Shown piece by piece: positions 1 through 7,206 of a stretch of 12,243 bases of DNA (the stretch's first letter is position 1; every line of letters begins with the position of its first letter). The DNA is from RGIG2707 sp045600065 (GTDB lineage: Bacteria; Bacillota; Clostridia; Peptostreptococcales; Anaerovoracaceae): NCBI GenBank assembly GCA_045600065.1, contig JAZRXE010000052.1, forward strand, positions 1 to 12,243, given 5' to 3'. The notes beneath the pieces were generated by a model. That model searched no databases. It was not told where the DNA came from and was given only the letters and a program-made list of their open reading frames with translations. The position numbers and the translations under genes are program-made.

Positions 1-1
1 G

Positions 2-73
2 CGCCAGTTCGGAACGGTCGAGGTTCCCCAGGAAGCCTTCACTGCCGTTCTCAAATACGACGAGGACAAATAA
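2..73 (+). CDS. C-terminal end of an unidentified protein (partial)
   Basis: An open frame runs in from the left edge and ends at TAA (71-73), giving 23 residues that finish in an acidic KYDEDK tail. It is followed by a strong rho-independent terminator on the same strand, which fits the true end of a gene. The residues are too few for me to assign a family. In many Firmicutes holA lies near rpsT, but nothing here lets me call it that. Confidence 0.5.
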   Translation, partial: RQFGTVEVPQEAFTAVLKYDEDK

Positions 74-131
74 GCCCCTCAAAGGGCCGTTTTCAGGTAA
101 GAACCAGGCTTCTTAAGGGCATTGCAGGCTC

Positions 132-166
132 AAAAGGCAGATTTATTCACCACATCTGCCTTTTTT
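132..166 (+). terminator. Rho-independent terminator of the left-edge gene
   Basis: An 11-base perfect inverted repeat (132-142 pairing with 154-164) encloses an 11-base loop and ends in a run of six T (161-166). It lies between the partial left-edge gene and the rpsT promoter on the + strand. Because the left arm begins with AAAA, it could also act weakly on the opposite strand. A much smaller GCCC/GGGC hairpin just after the stop (74-87) may be a minor accessory element. Confidence 0.85.
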
Positions 167-189
167 CTTCGAAAAAAAGCTATAAAGCC

Positions 190-218
190 TTGCAATGCAA
201 GGCATCAGGTTGTATACT
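190..218 (+). promoter_or_regulatory. Sigma-A-type promoter of rpsT
   Basis: TTGCAA (190-195) and TATACT (213-218) are separated by exactly 17 bases, close to the housekeeping consensus. Transcription would start near 225, leaving an AT-rich leader of about 40 bases before the rpsT ATG. It sits just downstream of the preceding terminator, so rpsT appears to be its own transcription unit. Confidence 0.75.
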
Positions 219-265
219 TCTAATGCTGTATTTTTATATTTTAAAGAAAGTGGGGTAAAAACAGC

Positions 266-535
266 ATGGCAAATATTAAATCTGCAGAGAAGAGAATCTC
301 CGTAATCAACAAGAAGACACTGAAGAACAGAAAGATCAAGGGAGCACTCAAGCTCGCTATCAAGGGTTTCTACACTGCTCTTGCTGAAGGAAACATGAGC
401 GCAGCCAAGGAAAAGCTGGTTCTTTCCGAAAAGAAGCTTATGCAGGCAGCTGCAAAGGGCACTATTCACAAGAACGCCGCAAGCCGCAAGGTTTCCAGGA
501 TGAATCTCGCCTACAACAAGGCAAAGGCAGAATAA
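266..535 (+). CDS. rpsT: 30S ribosomal protein S20
   Basis: The 89-residue protein is a primary binding protein of the small subunit that contacts 16S rRNA during early 30S assembly. It starts MANIKSAEKR and is rich in Lys, Arg and Ala, with the alternating basic helices typical of S20 (for example KKTLKNRK near residues 17-24 and IHKNAASRKVSRM near 67-79). The length matches the family. It has its own promoter and terminator, so it is monocistronic. The ATG is preceded by a purine-rich AAAGAAAGTGGGG (243-255) that only loosely resembles a Shine-Dalgarno site, unlike the GGAGG sites elsewhere in the window. S20 is autoregulated at translation in Escherichia coli; whether this weak site has a similar meaning here is inference. 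Confidence 0.97.
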   Translation: MANIKSAEKRISVINKKTLKNRKIKGALKLAIKGFYTALAEGNMSAAKEKLVLSEKKLMQAAAKGTIHKNAASRKVSRMNLAYNKAKAE

Positions 536-571
536 TCTCACCCGTCCCCACAAACGCATAAGTTAAATGCG

Positions 572-601
572 AAAAAACCGAGAGTGTCTCCTCGGTTTTT
601 T
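572..601 (+). terminator. Rho-independent terminator of rpsT
   Basis: AAAAAACCGAG (572-582) pairs perfectly with CTCGGTTTTTT (591-601) around an 8-base loop, with the T run forming the 3' arm. It lies 37 bases after the rpsT stop. Confidence 0.9.
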
Positions 602-604
602 ACT

Positions 605-635
605 TTGCTCGAAATGTTTTTTGTGGTAATATAAT
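605..635 (+). promoter_or_regulatory. Probable promoter of the 723-1376 membrane protein gene
   Basis: A perfect TATAAT lies at 630-635, with a TTGCTC (605-610) 19 bases upstream; the spacing is longer than ideal. An overlapping TAATAT (627-632) would give 16 bases. The leader would be about 80 bases long (roughly 642-722). I see no clear stable structure or riboswitch in it. A GGAG (712-715) sits 7 bases before the ATG. Confidence 0.5.
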
Positions 636-722
636 ATAAAAATTACGGCGAGGGCATATATTATTGTTTCAATCAGCCTAATCTGCCCGAGTTTATTATT
701 CATCAACAAACGGAGATACAAC

Positions 723-1376
723 ATGTCGGAAAAGCAAAATAAAGAAGTCAGATTTTCGGTAGCCCTGGGTCTGTTCGATTATATCAACCCCATATTCTAT
801 ACTATCACCATGATAACGCTTTACCGCAATCTCAGCCCGAACATGGAAAGCCCAGAATTCGCCATATTTGCGGCCGGCGCCCTGATATCAGTGTTTTTCG
901 GCCTTGCCATACCGACAGTAAAGGTAATAGTGGGCATGGGAATTATGCCCTTCAAGATGCCCGTCAACCTGGTTTCCTATGTAAACAGCGGTATTCTGCT
1001 CAGCGGAACGGCACTGTCAGGCCATGTGCTTCATATAGGAGCAGGAACTTTCTGCCTCATTCTCGGAGCCATAGCCGCCCTGCTCTTTTTTATCTACAAA
1101 AAAACAGGCAAGTTCAATACCGTGGCCGTTCTGATAGGAGCTGCCGGATACCTGATGATCTACTGCTCTCTGATCAGTCTGGCCCTTGCCCGGGGAGCCT
1201 CTGTCAGCGTAAAGCTTTACGCCCTTGCCATCTGCCTGTTCGTGTTCCTCTGCGGACTGGGCATCAAGGGAAATCTTAAGGACGCAAGGGTGCACTGGGT
1301 GATAGAGATATGTAATGTTCTGTGTCAGGGCTCCGTTGCCGCAGCCACAGTGCTGTTGTTCAAGGGCATTATGTAA
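723..1376 (+). CDS. Unrecognised polytopic membrane protein
   Basis: The 217-residue protein is strongly hydrophobic with about six or seven probable membrane segments, roughly residues 11-35, 46-73, 80-99, 104-125, 131-156, 163-182 and 192-214. Short polar loops include KKTGK near 126-130 and KGNLKDARVH near 182-191. The N-terminal nine residues are polar and charged. No signal peptidase site, catalytic motif or nucleotide-binding motif stands out. I do not recognise the family and assign no function. The ATG has a good GGAG site 7 bases upstream. The gene is flanked by its own probable promoter and a 3' hairpin, so it is likely expressed alone, convergent with the rpe end of the large - strand operon. 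Codon use looks like that of its neighbours, so there is no sign of recent transfer. Confidence 0.8.
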   Translation: MSEKQNKEVRFSVALGLFDYINPIFYTITMITLYRNLSPNMESPEFAIFAAGALISVFFGLAIPTVKVIVGMGIMPFKMPVNLVSYVNSGILLSGTALSGHVLHIGAGTFCLILGAIAALLFFIYKKTGKFNTVAVLIGAAGYLMIYCSLISLALARGASVSVKLYALAICLFVFLCGLGIKGNLKDARVHWVIEICNVLCQGSVAAATVLLFKGIM

Positions 1377-1393
1377 ACAAAAGCATATGAAAA

Positions 1394-1415
1394 CCGGAGC
1401 GCAGGCTCCGGATTT
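1394..1415. terminator. Bidirectional terminator between the convergent units
   Basis: CCGGAGC (1394-1400) pairs with GCTCCGG (1405-1411) around the tetraloop GCAG. On the + strand it is followed by ATTTTATGTT, and on the - strand by TTTTCATATG. It can therefore serve the membrane protein gene (stop at 1376) and also the operon ending with rpe at 1475. The T tracts are short, so its strength is uncertain. Between it and rpe I see no other element. Confidence 0.65.
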
Positions 1416-1474
1416 TATGTTATGAAAGCTTCTGTATCAAAGCGCCGCCTTACAGACGAACGGCCTTCAGAGGC

Positions 1475-2128
1475 TTACTTAAGAATTGCCTCAAATTCCC
1501 TGACTCTTGCAGGGATGTCGTCTGCGCCGAATACCGCGGAGCCAGCGACAAGTATATCGCAGCCTGCGGCCCTGATCTGCGCCGCATTATTAAGGTTCAC
1601 GCCGCCGTCGATCTCTATTGTATAGCCGTATCCGTGCTGCTTTCTCAGGGAATCCAGCCGAGCGATTTTATCCATGGCGCAGGGAATGAATTTCTGACCT
1701 CCGAAGCCGGGATTTACGGACATTACAAGCACCAGATCAAGATCACCCAGAACATTTTCCAGCATGGATACCGGAGTCGCGGGGTTAAGGGCTGCGCCAG
1801 CCTTGATCCCCAAAGACTTGATCTGCTGTATCACCCTGTGCAGGTGAACGCAGGCCTCCTGGTGCACAACAATATACTCTGTCTGGGGTGTGGCAAAGTC
1901 CTCTATGCGCTGCTCGGGATGCTCTATCATCAGATGGATATCAAAGGGCATGGAGGTCTTTCCGACCATGCTCCTGACCACGGGCCCGCCGAAGCTGATA
2001 TTGGGAACAAAGGCTCCGTCCATTACATCCATGTGGACATAATCGGCGCCGCCCTCCTCGGCCAGCTTTATCTGGGCCGCCAGCTGAGAGAAATCTGCGG
2101 ATAATACCGAAGGTGCAAGATAAGCCAT
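1475..2128 (-). CDS. rpe: Ribulose-phosphate 3-epimerase
   Basis: The cytosolic enzyme interconverts D-ribulose 5-phosphate and D-xylulose 5-phosphate in the pentose phosphate pathway. From the start used here the protein is 217 residues, normal for this TIM-barrel family. Visible motifs are APSVLSADF at 5-13, VHMDVMDG at 31-38 with the metal-binding His32 and Asp34, HLMIEHP with metal-binding His65 near 65-71, the phosphate-binding NPGFGGQKF at 139-147, and EIDGG at 172-176 with catalytic Asp174. The frame opens ten codons further upstream at 2158, but that extension (FFRKKKEFE) is encoded by the AAGGAG ribosome binding site itself, so the ATG at 2128 is the likely start. It is the last gene of the operon, 42 bases after rsgA. 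In Bacillus a thiamine pyrophosphokinase gene often follows; here none does. Confidence 0.96.
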   Translation of the reverse strand: MAYLAPSVLSADFSQLAAQIKLAEEGGADYVHMDVMDGAFVPNISFGGPVVRSMVGKTSMPFDIHLMIEHPEQRIEDFATPQTEYIVVHQEACVHLHRVIQQIKSLGIKAGAALNPATPVSMLENVLGDLDLVLVMSVNPGFGGQKFIPCAMDKIARLDSLRKQHGYGYTIEIDGGVNLNNAAQIRAAGCDILVAGSAVFGADDIPARVREFEAILK

Positions 2129-2134
2129 TTCGAA

Positions 2135-2140
2135 CTCCTT
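2135..2140 (-). promoter_or_regulatory. Ribosome binding site that fixes the rpe start
   Basis: AAGGAG preceded by a run of A lies 6 bases upstream of the ATG at 2128. It shows that the longer in-frame ATG at 2158 is not the start. Confidence 0.8.
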
Positions 2141-2170
2141 TTTTTTGCGGAAAAACAAGAACCCGGCAGA

Positions 2171-3040
2171 TCAGTATTTTTCTGCCTCTTCCCGGGCAAG
2201 CCGGTCGAATATTTCTTTATATGAACGGTATCTGTCCCTGCTGATCATACCCTTTTCCACGGCATCACGCAGGGCGCAGTCGGGTTCGTTTATGTGAACG
2301 CAGTCAGAAAATCTGCATTTTCCCATATAGCTTCTGAACTCGGGGAAACAGTTCTGAAGCTCTTCGGGCTTCATAGGCAGAGGATCGAAGGATGTAAAGC
2401 CGGGTGTATCGAATATGCAAAGCCCGTCCTTTACAAAAATCTCCGAATGCCTGGTGGTATTTTTGCCCCTCAGGCTCTTTGCGGATATCTCGCCTGTGGC
2501 GGAAAACTCGTCTCCTAAAAGCAGATTGGCAATAGTGGATTTTCCAACTCCGGAGGGTCCTGCAAGGGCAGCCTGTGTACCCTTAAGAGCCTCTCTCAGC
2601 TCTTCTATTCCCTCTCCGCTGTTTCCGCATACGAAGAATAAGGGATATATCCCCGTATATATCTTTTTAAGTCTGGATATGAGCTTTTCTTCTGCCAGAT
2701 CTGTCTTGTTTATACATATGATCAGCTTTGCCCCGCAGCTTTCCGCGGCTACGGCAAACCTATCCAGCAGGCCCAGACTCAGCACGGGATCTCTTGCCGA
2801 CATAACGAGGACCATGGTCTCCACATTGGCAACAGGAGGCCTGTCGAACTGGTTGGTCCTGGGCAGTATGACATCTACCGTTGCCTGGCCGTCGACGGAT
2901 ATACCAAAGTCTACCCTATCGCCAACCAGAGGGCTTATGCCCTGCTTTCTGAATATGCCCCTGGCCTTGCATTCATAGACCAGACCTTCGCAGAGAACAT
3001 AATAGAAGCCTGCTATGCCTTTGATTATCACTCCCCGCAT
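2171..3040 (-). CDS. rsgA: Ribosome small-subunit-dependent GTPase A
   Basis: The 289-residue protein is a circularly permuted GTPase that helps late maturation of the 30S subunit and is stimulated by it. Domain order is an N-terminal OB fold (about 1-65), then the GTPase with motifs in permuted order: NKTD (G4) at 111-114, GPSGVGKS (G1, P-loop) at 161-168, the TTRH region (G2) near 195-198 and DTPGF (G3) at 211-215. A C-terminal zinc-binding domain follows with Cys242, Cys247, His249 and Cys255. All hallmark residues are present. Its ATG shares one base with the prkC stop (TGATG), indicating translational coupling. In Bacillus the homologue CpgA is a PrkC substrate and its gene is also next to prkC; that regulation here is inference. 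Confidence 0.97.
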   Translation of the reverse strand: MRGVIIKGIAGFYYVLCEGLVYECKARGIFRKQGISPLVGDRVDFGISVDGQATVDVILPRTNQFDRPPVANVETMVLVMSARDPVLSLGLLDRFAVAAESCGAKLIICINKTDLAEEKLISRLKKIYTGIYPLFFVCGNSGEGIEELREALKGTQAALAGPSGVGKSTIANLLLGDEFSATGEISAKSLRGKNTTRHSEIFVKDGLCIFDTPGFTSFDPLPMKPEELQNCFPEFRSYMGKCRFSDCVHINEPDCALRDAVEKGMISRDRYRSYKEIFDRLAREEAEKY

Positions 3041-5157
3041 CAGTTCTTCACCACGGCTCCGGTTTCGAAGTTGACGCTGTAGCTGCCTGCTATATCGTTG
3101 TCGAATCTGACAACCACAGTTGCATCGCTGCCTTTGCCGCTGACCGTTATGACCTTTTTGCCCAGCAGCTTGCTCAGCTTTTCGCTGGCTGTACGGGTAC
3201 CGTCCACATCGGAGGTGGTCACCATAAGAGTGAATTCTTCTGCAGGGGCAGTGCCCAGCTCGATAGTTATATATGCAACGCCGGAGGCAGGAGCACCCGA
3301 CTCACCCGAACCGGTCTGAGTGCTTTCAGAGCCTTCGCCGGAGCCTTCAGAGCCGCCCTCCGGGGCGAGGGTCCATGTGATACCGCTGTTAGGGTCCGTA
3401 TTATCTGCGGGCTCTCCGTCCATTTCCGGACCGAGGCTGATTACCAGGCTTACTGCCGTAGTTTCATCCTCGATCACCGTTCCTGCCTGGGGATCCTGAC
3501 TTATTACATGATCCTTTTCAACTGATGGATCGTTTACTTCTGTTATCTCTCCTATCTTAAAGCCCTTTGCCTCGATGGCTGACAGGGCCTCGTCCCTGCT
3601 CATTCCGATAAGATCCAGGGTATTGTCTTCTTCCGAGCCCTTGCTGATAACGAGATTTACAGCCTTTCCGGATGCCAGCTTTACGCCCCAGCCCGGATCC
3701 TGGCTCATTACCAGGCCTGCGGGAACATCCTCGGAGAAAGTCTTTTCCACTTCGCCAACGGTGTATCCGCTGCTTTCCAGGGAGTATCTTGCGGCTGACA
3801 GATTCTTGCCCCGCAGATCGGGAACCTCTATCACAGCCTCTCCCTTGCTGACGCTTACCTTGATAACAGTGCCCTGCTTGACCATGCTTTCCTTGGAGGG
3901 AGTCTGGCTCATTATCTCGTTTTCCTTAAAGAGCTTGCTGGTCAGAGACATCTGTATCTCGATTTCCAGGCCCATATCCTCCAGAGCGTCCTTGGCATCG
4001 TCAAAATCCCAGCCCTGAAGATCGGGAACCTCGACCTCTTTATTGCTGGTCATAAGCTCCGAGCCTGCTTCTTTAATGTTATTTACGAACTTTGCCGCCG
4101 CTATGCTTGCGGGAAAAGCCAGAGCGACAGCCAGAACCACGGCAGCTATGCGCTGCAGGGCCTTGCTGTGATCCTTCTTCTCTTCCTCCGCAGGGGGAAT
4201 GTCTTCTGCATCGGGCTGCTCCTGCGGATTTTCGGTTTCGGGCTCCTCCGCGGCATCCCCGGGCTCTGCCGCCTCTGCAGCGGCCCTGGCGCCCAGCACA
4301 CTTTCCTTGGAGACGCCGGAGCTTTCGGAATGGCGGGAAAACTTTACGAAATTCAAGGCAGTTATCATTTCCTCCGCGCTGCGGTATCTGTTGGTCTGCA
4401 GCTTGGAGCTTGCCTTCATTATGATATCCTCGATATCCTGGGGTATCCCGGGATTGAGCTCGGTCGGAGGAACCATATCCTCGTTCATATGCTTTACTGC
4501 GACCTCTACAGCGGTCTCTCCGTCGAAGGGGACCTTGCCCGTAAGCATTTCGTAAAGGCATATGCCCAGAGAATATATGTCCGAACGCTCGTCCACATAG
4601 CCGCCTCTGGCCTGCTCGGGAGAGAAATAATGCACAGAGCCCATTATGGACTTCTTCTGGTCGCCCACAAATGTATCAGTGGAAACGGCCTTGGCAATGC
4701 CGAAATCTGTGATCTTGGCCGTGCCGTCCTTGGTGATCATTATATTATGCGGCTTTACATCTCTGTGTATGAGCTGGCTGCTGTGGGCCAGAGACAGAGC
4801 CGAGGCGACCTGCTTTGCTATTGATACAGCCCAGCGGGGATCCAGCGGACCCTTTTCCTTTATGATATTGGACAGAGGCTGACCTTCGATCAGCTCCATG
4901 ACAATATAGTAGATGTTGCCCTGCTTGCCTACATCATAAATATTGACGATATTGGGATGCACCAGACCTGCGGCTATCTGAGACTCCCTGCGGAAGCTTT
5001 CGATAAACATGCTGTCCTTGGTATATTCCGGCCGAAGTATTTTAATAGCCACGTTTCTGTTCAGAAGCCTGTCTTTTGCCCTGAACACCACGGCCATTCC
5101 CCCTTCACCTATTTTTTCTATGAGCTCATATCTTCCGGCCAATACTCTGCTTGCCAT
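3040..5157 (-). CDS. prkC: PASTA-domain Ser/Thr protein kinase (PrkC/StkP type)
   Basis: The 705-residue protein is a single-pass membrane kinase that senses muropeptides or cell-wall state outside and phosphorylates cytosolic targets. The Hanks-type kinase domain (about 10-270) has the glycine loop GEGGMA at 17-22, VAIK with Lys39, HRDVKPHN at 131-138, DFG at 151-153, and SPEQARG closing an activation segment rich in Ser/Thr (159-174). A low-complexity acidic, Pro/Glu/Ala-rich juxtamembrane stretch follows (about 291-330), then one membrane helix (about 336-356). Outside are three PASTA repeats (about 374-438, 442-507, 511-576), the third more divergent, a Gly/Ser/Glu linker (about 599-624) and a further beta-rich domain (about 626-705). 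GGAGG (5163-5167) lies 5 bases before the ATG. The gene follows prpC by 11 bases and overlaps rsgA by one base. Confidence 0.97.
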   Translation of the reverse strand: MASRVLAGRYELIEKIGEGGMAVVFRAKDRLLNRNVAIKILRPEYTKDSMFIESFRRESQIAAGLVHPNIVNIYDVGKQGNIYYIVMELIEGQPLSNIIKEKGPLDPRWAVSIAKQVASALSLAHSSQLIHRDVKPHNIMITKDGTAKITDFGIAKAVSTDTFVGDQKKSIMGSVHYFSPEQARGGYVDERSDIYSLGICLYEMLTGKVPFDGETAVEVAVKHMNEDMVPPTELNPGIPQDIEDIIMKASSKLQTNRYRSAEEMITALNFVKFSRHSESSGVSKESVLGARAAAEAAEPGDAAEEPETENPQEQPDAEDIPPAEEEKKDHSKALQRIAAVVLAVALAFPASIAAAKFVNNIKEAGSELMTSNKEVEVPDLQGWDFDDAKDALEDMGLEIEIQMSLTSKLFKENEIMSQTPSKESMVKQGTVIKVSVSKGEAVIEVPDLRGKNLSAARYSLESSGYTVGEVEKTFSEDVPAGLVMSQDPGWGVKLASGKAVNLVISKGSEEDNTLDLIGMSRDEALSAIEAKGFKIGEITEVNDPSVEKDHVISQDPQAGTVIEDETTAVSLVISLGPEMDGEPADNTDPNSGITWTLAPEGGSEGSGEGSESTQTGSGESGAPASGVAYITIELGTAPAEEFTLMVTTSDVDGTRTASEKLSKLLGKKVITVSGKGSDATVVVRFDNDIAGSYSVNFETGAVVKN

Positions 5158-5168
5158 AGTATCCTCCG

Positions 5169-5900
5169 CTACTGAATTCTAATGCATATGACGGAAATAT
5201 TGTCTTTTCCGCCACGGGCGTTGGCATCGTCCACCAGCTGCTTGGTGAGCCTGTGCATGGTCTTGTACCTTGTGCACAGATCAGCCATGCGGCTATGCTC
5301 CAGTTCTCCGTAAAGTCCGTCGGAGCAAAGCATTACCGTATCTCCCGGATAAAGCTGGAACTGGAAAAAATCAGGGAACACCGCAGGCTCACCGCCCAGG
5401 GCTCTTGTTATCATATTTCTGTCAGGCCTGGTTTGCGCCTCCGCTTCGGAGATCAGCCCGGACCTTACCATTTCACTTACCTTGGAATGATCCTCTGTAA
5501 CCTGACGCATCACACCATCTCGTACAAGGTAGGCCCTGCTGTCACCAACATTGACCACATAGGCCTGATCCCTGCGTATGTAGCAAAGAACACATGTGGT
5601 CGCCATGCCGTAATGCTGCTCACTGCTCAGTGACATCTCGAATATGGCATTGTTTGCCTCTGTCAGGCAGTCCATAAAATACTGCTTAAGGGCTCTTGGT
5701 GTGATATTCTCCGATATGGGATGGCTCTCCGCGTACCTGGCAATGATCTCCACTGCCGTGCGGCTTGCCACCTCTCCCGAATTATGGCCTCCTACCCCGT
5801 CCGCCACCACATAAATCTGCTGCTCAGGCAGAACGAATACCGAATCCTCGTTGGTATCCCTTAGCCTTCCCCTGTCTGTTTTAAAACCTACGCTGATCAA
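5169..5900 (-). CDS. prpC: PP2C-family Ser/Thr phosphatase, partner of PrkC
   Basis: This metal-dependent (PPM/PP2C) phosphatase removes phosphate from PrkC and its targets, so the adjacent pair forms an on/off switch. From the start used here it is 243 residues. Motifs, in these coordinates, are RDTNED at 14-19, VVADGVGGHNSG at 31-42 with the metal-binding Asp/Gly, GMATTC at 98-103, VGDSRAYL at 118-125, CSDGLY at 192-197 and GGKDNISV at 230-237, the full set expected. I chose a TTG at 5900 because GAGGAA lies 6 bases upstream and because family members begin only a few residues before the TDxGxxRxxNED motif. The alternative ATG at 5921 adds seven residues and has no convincing binding site. 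The TTG overlaps the rsmB TGA (TTGA). Function is certain; the exact start is less so. Confidence 0.93.
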   Translation of the reverse strand: MISVGFKTDRGRLRDTNEDSVFVLPEQQIYVVADGVGGHNSGEVASRTAVEIIARYAESHPISENITPRALKQYFMDCLTEANNAIFEMSLSSEQHYGMATTCVLCYIRRDQAYVVNVGDSRAYLVRDGVMRQVTEDHSKVSEMVRSGLISEAEAQTRPDRNMITRALGGEPAVFPDFFQFQLYPGDTVMLCSDGLYGELEHSRMADLCTRYKTMHRLTKQLVDDANARGGKDNISVICIRIQ

Positions 5901-7186
5901 TTGTTCTTCCTCATCAGACATATATAAAATCCGTCGCAGCCACCCTCGGTCTGAAAAAACTGTTTTTCGAACATAACGGCAAACTGCGGATGATTTTTCA
6001 GAAATTCATATGCAACATCCTGATTCTCCGCAGGATTCACGGTGCAGGTGGAATAAAGAAGCCTGCCCCCGGGCTTGCAATATGCCCCGGCATTCTCCAA
6101 TATGGAAAGCTGTATGCCCGGAAGGCTGTCCATATCCTCCGGTCTTTCCGCCAGCTTGATCTCAGGCTTCTGCCTGAGTGTACCCAGACCGCTGCAGGGC
6201 ACATCTGCCAGCACGCAGTCCGCGCTTTCTTCAAGGGCCGGATCAAAAACCGTTCCGTCTGCAGCTGCCGCCTGTACGGACTCAAGCCCGAGGCGTCCGG
6301 CAGCCGCCTTTATCAGCTCTGCCCGGGCAGGATACAGATCAAATGCCCTTACTCTTCCCCTGTCTCCCATAAGCTCTGCCATGGCGCAGGCCTTTCCCCC
6401 CGGTGCTGCGCACATGTCTATCACACTGTCTCCCGGCCCGGGCTCCAGCAGATAGGCAGCCATCTGCGAGGCCTCCCCCTGAACAGAAAAGCAGCCGATT
6501 TTGAAAAGCTCTGTGGCCAGAAGACCACTGCCCTTTACATAGATCCCGTTCGGAGCATTACCGGCAGCGCGGCATTCAAAGCCCTGCTTACCGAGCAGGC
6601 TCATCAACTCTTCCCGGCTTTGCTTCATGGGGTTGGACCTGATGCACAAAGGCGCGGGGCTTAAAGATGCCCCTAAAAGCTCTGACAGCCTCTCCGGACC
6701 GTAATGACCAAGCCACAGCTCGATTATCCATGGGCTGCAGGAATACTGCACGGAGAGCCTTTTGATATCCTTCGGTCCCATGCTCGAGTCCCCTCTGGGA
6801 AGCCTTACATCCCTGCCATCCCTGATAAAGGCCCTTAGCACTCCGTTTATAAAGCCCTGCCTGCCCTTTGCGTAAACAGATGCCAGCTCCACGGTTTCGT
6901 TTACCGCACCGTGATCGGGCACATGATTCATAAAGGCAAGCTGATAAAAGCCCATGCGAAGCAGAATGCGGTCCGAAGACCGAAGGCCGGGCTTCTTGAG
7001 ATATCGGTCTATGTTGAAATCCAGCAGCATTCGGTTTCGCAATATGCCGTAGACCATTTCTCTTACAAAGGCCTCAGAGCGCACCCGGGCATCCTTCAGA
7101 CCCTTGTTCAGGGCCAGATTGGACCAGCTTTGCCGCTCCTCTATATCTTTAAGTATCAGATAAACTGTCTGTCTGTCCTTATCCAT
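5897..7186 (-). CDS. rsmB: 16S rRNA (cytosine-967 C5)-methyltransferase
   Basis: The enzyme transfers methyl from S-adenosylmethionine to C5 of C967 in 16S rRNA. The 429-residue protein has the usual two parts: an N-terminal NusB-like RNA-binding domain (about 1-130) and a Rossmann-fold methyltransferase (about 140-429). The SAM-binding motif I is DMCAAPGGK at 257-265. The two cysteines used by RNA m5C methyltransferases are present: Cys331 in DVPCSG (motif IV) and Cys381 in STCTVNPAEN (motif VI). At 236-240 the protein reads QGEAS where relatives usually have QDxxS, a small oddity. The ATG lies 20 bases after the fmt stop and has no obvious Shine-Dalgarno site; an in-frame TAG just upstream rules out a much longer protein. 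Its end overlaps prpC, and no rlmN gene intervenes. Confidence 0.96.
   Translation of the reverse strand: MDKDRQTVYLILKDIEERQSWSNLALNKGLKDARVRSEAFVREMVYGILRNRMLLDFNIDRYLKKPGLRSSDRILLRMGFYQLAFMNHVPDHGAVNETVELASVYAKGRQGFINGVLRAFIRDGRDVRLPRGDSSMGPKDIKRLSVQYSCSPWIIELWLGHYGPERLSELLGASLSPAPLCIRSNPMKQSREELMSLLGKQGFECRAAGNAPNGIYVKGSGLLATELFKIGCFSVQGEASQMAAYLLEPGPGDSVIDMCAAPGGKACAMAELMGDRGRVRAFDLYPARAELIKAAAGRLGLESVQAAAADGTVFDPALEESADCVLADVPCSGLGTLRQKPEIKLAERPEDMDSLPGIQLSILENAGAYCKPGGRLLYSTCTVNPAENQDVAYEFLKNHPQFAVMFEKQFFQTEGGCDGFYICLMRKNN
5907..5912 (-). promoter_or_regulatory. Ribosome binding site supporting a TTG start for prpC
   Basis: GAGGAA lies within the last codons of rsmB, 6 bases upstream of the TTG at 5900. 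The competing ATG at 5921 is preceded by AT-rich sequence without such a site. Confidence 0.55.
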
Positions 7187-7206
7187 TATGCGAACTGATG
7201 ACTATT

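Noticed and set aside
143..559. Open frame of 138 codons on the - strand across rpsT
   Set aside because: It covers rpsT and its promoter and begins inside the rpsT 3' region. S20 on the + strand is unambiguous.
642..722. Possible riboswitch in the leader of the membrane protein gene
   Set aside because: The only pairing seen by eye is a 5-base GGGCA/TGCCC match (652-656 with 684-688). No known riboswitch core motif is visible.
2129..2158. N-terminal extension of Rpe (MFFRKKKEFE)
   Set aside because: The extension is encoded by the A-rich ribosome binding site region, and the family begins at the next methionine.
4168..4824. Long + strand open frame of 218 codons opposite prkC
   Set aside because: It is antisense to the kinase domain, which has every family motif in its own frame. 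The antisense protein has no recognisable motif, and no ribosome binding site leads it.
5990..6664. Open frame of 224 codons opposite rsmB
   Set aside because: It is antisense to the SAM-binding domain of rsmB, whose motifs are intact, so it is a shadow frame.
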